Assembly (NCBI RefSeq): GCF_963678635.1
Contig: NC_087071.1
Coordinates: 8,479,842 to 8,543,841 of the forward strand
Origin: Symsagittifera roscoffensis
Lineage: Eukaryota > Xenacoelomorpha > Acoela > Convolutidae
DNA: 64,000 nt
Direction: 5' to 3'
The notes under the pieces: generated by a model
Seen by the model: only the letters and a program-made list of their open reading frames with translations
Databases searched by the model: none
What the model was told of the DNA's origin: nothing
Position numbers and translations under genes: made by a program
Shown here: positions 58,277-64,000 of the stretch, piece after piece
Position numbering within the stretch: the stretch's first letter is position 1
Layout of the letters: each line of letters begins with the position of its first letter

Positions 58277-58356
58277 TATGGTGACATGGCAGGTCTCGAA
58301 CCTCTGACATGTCGATTGAGAAGCGGAGACTGAGCCAACGCACTGAAGCTCCCATA
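58277..58356 (-). pseudogene. tRNA-like remnant with B box and short acceptor stem
   Basis: The 80-nt - strand segment starts TATGGGAGC and ends ACCATA. The outer five bases pair (TATGG with CCATA). AGCTTCAGTGCGTTGGCTC resembles a D arm/A box, and GGTTCGAGACC (58292-58302 on +, reverse) is the B box. Anticodon and T stems pair poorly, so it is probably a pseudo-tRNA or a SINE head. It shares the exact B box with 38865-38875. Confidence 0.45.
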
Positions 58357-60378
58357 GATTCCCAAAAAAGGAACCCAGTTTTTAATTAAGAAAAAAAGAC
58401 AAGAGTCCGGCAAAATATAGTCCGGCATCTGCAATATGGCCCAAAATTGAATGAAGTTTGCTTGAGTTTTTTTAAATTACGTTTTAAAGTGAAGCTTAAG
58501 CAAATTTAGTTGAAGCACTATTATAAAATTTTCAAAACGCTGACTTGATCAATTTTGAAGCGCTTAGCGGTTATCACCTCAAAAACCTTCGACAAGCTAA
58601 TGTGGTATAAGCAGGTATTTAATAAGTAAGATATCTCGATCATGCCAGCGACTGGACTTCAAAACTTCATACAACAAAATTTGAAACATCGTTCTGACTT
58701 ATTTAAAAAATTTAATGTCTTATTTCCAATTAAATTTGTAATAAATAAATCGCCAAAAACCCTGATGGCCTACCCTAGGTAGTTATAAATACTCCTATTT
58801 TACTTTGAGAAACTTTTTGATGGTATCGAGGTTAGGTTTGTTGTTAAACTAATATATTTTCTACTAGAAATCAATTCAAAAATTCAATTTTGTCGTATTT
58901 TGATTTATGAAAAAAAAAATTTGTCTTGATTACTTGTAGATAGGATAGTATGTACCAAAATATACATCAAAATGTGAATTTTGGGACCTATAGTGTCGGA
59001 TAACTCAAGTACAAAACGCGTTAGATCATATTTTCGAAAAACTATCTATTTCACAACTGTATATTTTATTTGCAACAAATAATTTTCATCTTATTTTCGC
59101 CAATGTGGTTAAATAAACCTGCTATCTTAACTTGTCTTTTCTGTTAAAAGTGCATAGTTTTGTGTTTCTATTCGGTTGATCAGTTTATCAAAATTTGAGG
59201 TTATTTTGTTGAAATATTTTGGTTGAAGCGAATATTAATGGTTTTTTGTGGCACCTGTATATTTTTCTCATCAAACCACCTAAATTATGCAGCTTCCGTA
59301 ACGATTTGGTTGAGACAAACTGTCTTTTTTGCCAATTTTACAACTGAGCAGCTTGAAAAACACGCCAATAAAAATGGCATCTTGTTGAAAGTTGCTCTTC
59401 GGTCGATGCAATAAAAATATATAAAATTGTCGGAAAAACCAAAACATTTCCCCCCAAATGACCTACCATACAATCTCCACCATAGCCATGAATTAATCAA
59501 GAAATTTGATTACGAATGATATCACATGCCTTTCATCACAAGCGCGCGAATTAGCTACTTATTACGCAAAATATTTTTCATTAAAATTTTTCAATTAACA
59601 TTTTCTTAAAATACTTAGATCAGTTAGGTTGAAATGGGTCAGTTAGAGTTCGATATATTTTGTGCTAATATCGCATAAGTTGAAAATTAATCCCGGTTTA
59701 GAAATAGGCAAAAATCTGTATGTTTTGGCTGCAATTTATGACAATAAAAAATTGTTGATAAGTGACAAATTGATCGAAAAAAAAAACAACCCAAGCATAG
59801 AAGTTCCGCACTTTCTTCGGGAGTCGGAATAAAGAATAATTTTGAGCCCGCTTTTAATTAGTTTTGAGCTCGCTTGCTATTAAGTTTGTAACTGTCCTTT
59901 TGTAGTAGATTGTTGAGACTTGCCAAAGTCAACCAAGATAGCGACAAGATTACACATAATTAAACCAATGTGATCCAATATTTCCGAAATTTTGGAAATG
60001 TATTTAATATCACTTAGCTTATCCATGATCATGTGAAGTTTCCAAGATCACTCAAGAGGAAAAAAATCGCTGAACTGTTCAAGACGCATTCCAGATCATT
60101 TGAAATAGCCATATTTAAAAATTACAAAAATTATTTAGAAAACTCAGGCCAATTCAAAAAAACAAGCATGATAATCAAAAAAATAATCATGATAACCATA
60201 ATAAATTTAAAAATCTTTGTAAAAAAATCATAATGGTAATCAAAACGTTTCAAAGTTCTTTAGCAATTCGAAAAACATTTAAGTGACTAGCTGAATTAAA
60301 AGCTCGCTTTTCTCATAACTGTTTTTTCTATTCAATTTTGTTCCATTTGCTCCACTTTCGGGTGAATTTTTGAATCTT
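58357..60378. other. AT-rich DNA, no supported gene
   Basis: Short frames only. A small early patch of AATCAT-type repeat appears at about 60166-60245 (taatcatgataaccataata), ahead of the main satellite. Confidence 0.5.
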
Positions 60379-60430
60379 GTGTGACATTCCAAATCTTGAA
60401 GTCACAGGTTCAAACCCGATACGTATCAAA
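60379..60430 (+). pseudogene. Possible tRNA-derived B-box remnant
   Basis: tgtgac (60380-60385) and gtcaca (60401-60406) can pair, and GGTTCAAACCC follows at 60407-60417, a close B-box match in the expected T-arm position. No A box was found. It lies 80 bp before the satellite. Confidence 0.3.
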
Positions 60431-60507
60431 GTTTTAGTCGAGGCTTCTTTTTATTTTCCTTATTTTATTTTGGAAAGCTGCTTTTTTTGTCTTTTCTCGC
60501 TAGTTCT

Positions 60508-63500
60508 AACAATCATAATCATAACAATTAGATCAATTATGATTAAAAAAAACATAATCAAAAATCATAATCATAATAACCATAAACATAAATATAAGCA
60601 TAGTAATCACAGTCATAAACAAAAATAAAATAATTTTAATCAAAATCATAATGATAAAAACAATCAAATAACATTCATAATCATGATCATAAAAAGCATT
60701 ATCTTGCTCATTATAATCATTATATTCATAATCATCATAAAAATCATATTAATTAAGATAATAATCATAATAGAGTCGCAATAAAAATATATAAAAAAAT
60801 CTTAATAATCATGAAAACCACAAAAAAGTTTCATCGTAAAAATTAAACTATAAATCACAATAATCAAAAAAAAAATCAAGAAAACAATCATAATCATCAT
60901 AATAAGTATAAACATAATACTAAATCAAATTCATAATCAAAATAAACATAGTCATAATCATCATAAACTTATTCATATTAATCAAAATAACCCAATCATA
61001 ATCATAATACAAATCATAGTAATAATCAAGATAATCATAACCTGAATAAAAATCATCAAAATAATATTAAAAACAATCCTAATCATAATAAACTTGAAAA
61101 AAACTATAATAAAAATAGTAATTATCGTAATCATAGTAATCTTAAAAATTAGATCATAGTTTAGATAATACTCATAATAATCATAATAATCATAAAAAAT
61201 ATTTTAAAACCATAAAAATCATGACAATAATCATAATAAGCATAATCGAAAAGATAATAATCATGATATTAGTCAAAATTATCAAAAGATGATTCACAAT
61301 GATCATAACAATACTAAAAAAATCATAACAACAATGAAAATATCATAATCATTATAGTAATAATCATAACCATAATCATATTAATGCTAGTCTTAGAAAC
61401 CATAAAAATCACAATCATAATCGTATTAATTATATTAACAAGCATAATCATTTTACTAGAACCAGATTAATCATATTATTGATAACAAAGGTTATATCAA
61501 TCATAATCATAAAAATCAAAATCATAATGGCAATCAAAAACTTTATTTTAATCAGATTAATCATAAAAATCATTATAATCGAAACAATCGTAATCAAAAT
61601 CATAAGGACAATCATAAAATTCATAATAATCATAATAAGCATATTAATCATAGTTATAATCTTAATAACAGTAATCATAAAAATCTTAAAAATCATAAAA
61701 ATCATAAAAATTCACAATCAAAATAATCAGAATAACAATCATAATAATCATATGAATATTCTTATTAGTAATCTTAACAATCATAATTGTAAGGATAACC
61801 ACAATCATCATAGGTTATTTGATAATAATCATAATCATAATAATCATGATAATAATCATAATAGAATCAAAATTATCACAAAAAAAATCAAAGTCAAAAT
61901 AATCATCATAAAAATCAAAACCTTATTACTCATGAAAATCGTAGTCAGAATAAACATAATAAAAATCACAAAACTGAGTAATAAAATTAATTGTAAAAAT
62001 AATCATAAATATTATAATAATGACCATAACAATCATAAAATCATTCAAAATAATCAAAACAGTTATAATAATAATCAGAATTCTATTAATAATTATCAAA
62101 ATAATCATAATAAAAACCTTGATGAAATTATCAATCATAATCAGATTATAAGTGATGATAATCATCATCATAACCAAAATCATTAAAAAAACTTTTAAAA
62201 GTGTCATAGTAATTGTGATAACATTAAAAAAACCATAATTTATTATGAAAAAAACATAATAACAACCATAAAACTGTTAATCCTAATTACGACAATCATA
62301 ATAATAAATCATAACAATCATCACAACAATCATAACAAAATCATAATAAACATAATCATTAAATTCTTAATTTTGTTCATTATAATCATAATAATCATAA
62401 TCATCATAATATTCATAAGATTCATAATCAAAATCATAACAATTATAGCCAAATTCATAATGTAAAAACCATAATCACAATCATAATGATAAAAATACTC
62501 ATAGTAATAATCAAGACAAACATAATCTTAGTAAAATCATCAAAATCATAATCAAAATAACCCTAATCATAATAATTTTCATATCATAATAAGCATAATA
62601 GAAATGAAAATTATCATGCTCATCGTATTCATAAAATTCATAATCATCATAGTTTAGATAAACATCATGATAATCATAATAATCATAAAAAAACGTAATA
62701 AGCAAAATCACATTGAAAATAATCATGAGAATAGAAAAAAAAAATGATAATATAAATCACATTGATTGTAATAAAAATTAAAAAATCATAATAAAAAAAA
62801 ACAGAATCAAAAAAGAAAAAATCATGATCAAAATTATCATAATCATAATCATAATAATCATAATTATAATGTAAATCCTAATTAACATAATAACATCATA
62901 ATCATAATATAAAAGTCATAATAACCATCATATTCATAATTATGATAAGAATGACAGCAATCAAAAAAGTCACGCTAAAATTCATAATCATATCAATCAT
63001 GGTAACAGTCATAATGCTCATCATAAAAATCTTAATAAGAATCATAGTTATCATATTTACAATTATAATCACAAAAACCATAGATATTTTGATAATACCA
63101 TAATCATAAAACTCAAGATAAAAATTATAATAGAACCACAATAATCATTGAAGAGTCTTAAAAATCATAGAAATCATAACAATTTTAATCATAATAGTTG
63201 TAAAAAAAATCCTGATAATTTTAAAAATCACAACAGTCATAATCATAAATATGGAATAATCATCAAACCAATCATAATCATAGTCATAATAAACCTATTC
63301 TTATTGATAATAATCATAATAACCATAGTATTAACCAAGATAATCATAATCCTAATTATAATCATCAAAATAAAAACAAAAATTATCTTAATCATACTAA
63401 TTTTAGAATCATAATCATCAAGATAGTAATCATTATTATCATAATCATAGTAATGATGATAATCATCATAGTTCATGTAATAATCATACTCAACATAATA

Positions 63501-64000
63501 ATCATTTAAAACCATAAAAATCATGATAACAATCATAATAAGCATAATCAAAATGATAATAATTATCATAAATGTCAAATTAATCTTAAAATGATTCACA
63601 ATGATCATAAAAAGATTCAAAAAAGATAAATCTTCTCATGATGATTATTATCATTGTGATTATGCTTTTTATGATTGTCATCAAAATTTTTATGATTTTA
63701 AATGATTACTATGTTAAGTATGATTATTATCTGAACTATGGCGATTATTATGATTACTATGATTTTGATAAATATGAAAATATCTTGATATTAAAAGAAT
63801 TAATCATAACCATAATCATAATTATCATAATCGTAAAAATTTTATTAATCATAATCATAATCGTAATAATTATGTTAACAATCTTAATCATAATCATTAT
63901 AATCATAATAATCAGATTAATCATCATATTCATTATAAAGGTCATAATAATCATAAAAATCATTTTCAAAATATTAGTAATCATAATGACAATCATTATA
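60508..64000 (+). repeat. AATCAT/ATAATC-type satellite with extreme strand asymmetry
   Basis: About 3.5 kb is built from diverged 6-9-bp units (aatcat, aataatcat, aaccataat). The + strand is almost free of G except in one inverted patch (63638-63770). The array continues past the window's right edge. Long frames on both strands (for example 235 codons at 61479-62186, rich in Ile, Asn and His, and their - strand Met/Ile/Tyr/Asp shadows) follow from lack of stop-forming phases in the period and are not genes. Block similarity at about 1.5 and 2.3 kb spacing suggests higher-order units. Confidence 0.95.
63442..63770. repeat. Large imperfect inverted repeat (fold-back) in the satellite
   Basis: The segment 63638-63770, read on the opposite strand, follows the same irregular landmarks as 63442-63572: catagttca, gtaataatcatact/aacat, aatcatttaaaa, ccataaaaat, caatcataa, aagcataatca, aatgataataa. 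The arms are about 130 bp with a loop of about 65 bp. Only this right arm carries G on the + strand. A similar block in direct orientation is at about 61205-61310. Confidence 0.85.

Noticed and set aside
61479-62186. 235-codon open frame
   Set aside because: It lies wholly in the AATCAT satellite and is an Ile/Asn/His low-complexity product. Similar frames occur on the opposite strand.

Overview
The window looks like AT-rich repetitive DNA from an animal genome. BEL/Pao retrotransposons, which are known from Metazoa, are present. So are Ty3/gypsy and Ty1/copia remnants, GT-AG exon-like blocks of a fibronectin-III-like protein, and long satellite and microsatellite tracts. There is no operon structure, no dense coding and no bacterial-type signal. 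I cannot name the species. No intact protein-coding gene was found; nearly all recognisable coding sequence is broken retroelement DNA. Two runs of exactly 200 N (29269-29468 and 49915-50114) are assembly gaps of unknown true size. LAYOUT: 0-9.4 kb is AT-rich non-coding DNA with a decayed retropepsin fragment near 0.6-1.0 kb and old diverged repeats. A TATG microsatellite lies at 9.4-9.6 kb. At 9.99-10.79 kb is a decayed ORF piece with C2H2 zinc fingers plus a domain I associate with Maverick/DNA-polymerase-B type proteins. It runs directly into a Ty1/copia fragment (10.79-14.28 kb: gag, protease, integrase, RT, RNase H) that has neither LTR. A GC-rich 20-bp minisatellite with higher-order structure follows (14.5-16.8 kb). 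A heavily mutated Ty3/gypsy element with both LTRs spans 20.38-26.97 kb. After the first gap, a much better preserved relative (29.47-35.88 kb) has gag to integrase, a long RNase H-integrase linker, a polypurine tract and a 3' LTR start. At 36.8-38.2 kb there are + strand exon-like blocks of a probable secreted or membrane protein. A BEL/Pao pol remnant on the - strand occupies 39.06-41.76 kb. A third gypsy-like element on the - strand (42.2-49.8 kb) is tandemly duplicated, and in both copies a BEL-type gag sits before gypsy-type pol. After the second gap, 50.25-56.4 kb is an old tandem repeat array in which a 2.2-kb block recurs at about 99% identity with a 3517-bp offset. A duplicated mini-exon cassette (57.22-57.40 kb) and a clear FN3 exon on the - strand (57.66-57.92 kb) follow. 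The last 3.5 kb is a strand-asymmetric AATCAT-type satellite with a fold-back near its end. HOW THE PARTS RELATE: the three gypsy-like elements belong to one broad lineage, with similar RT motifs, long basic integrase tails, and LTRs opening TGTGGT after a G-rich polypurine tract in the two cases where this can be seen. They record at least three ages of insertion: 20-27 kb oldest, 42-50 kb intermediate, 29-36 kb youngest. The strongest leads are the BEL-gag/gypsy-pol combination, a SUMO-interaction-like motif in the RNase H-integrase linker, the zinc-finger/copia junction, and the fold-back satellite.
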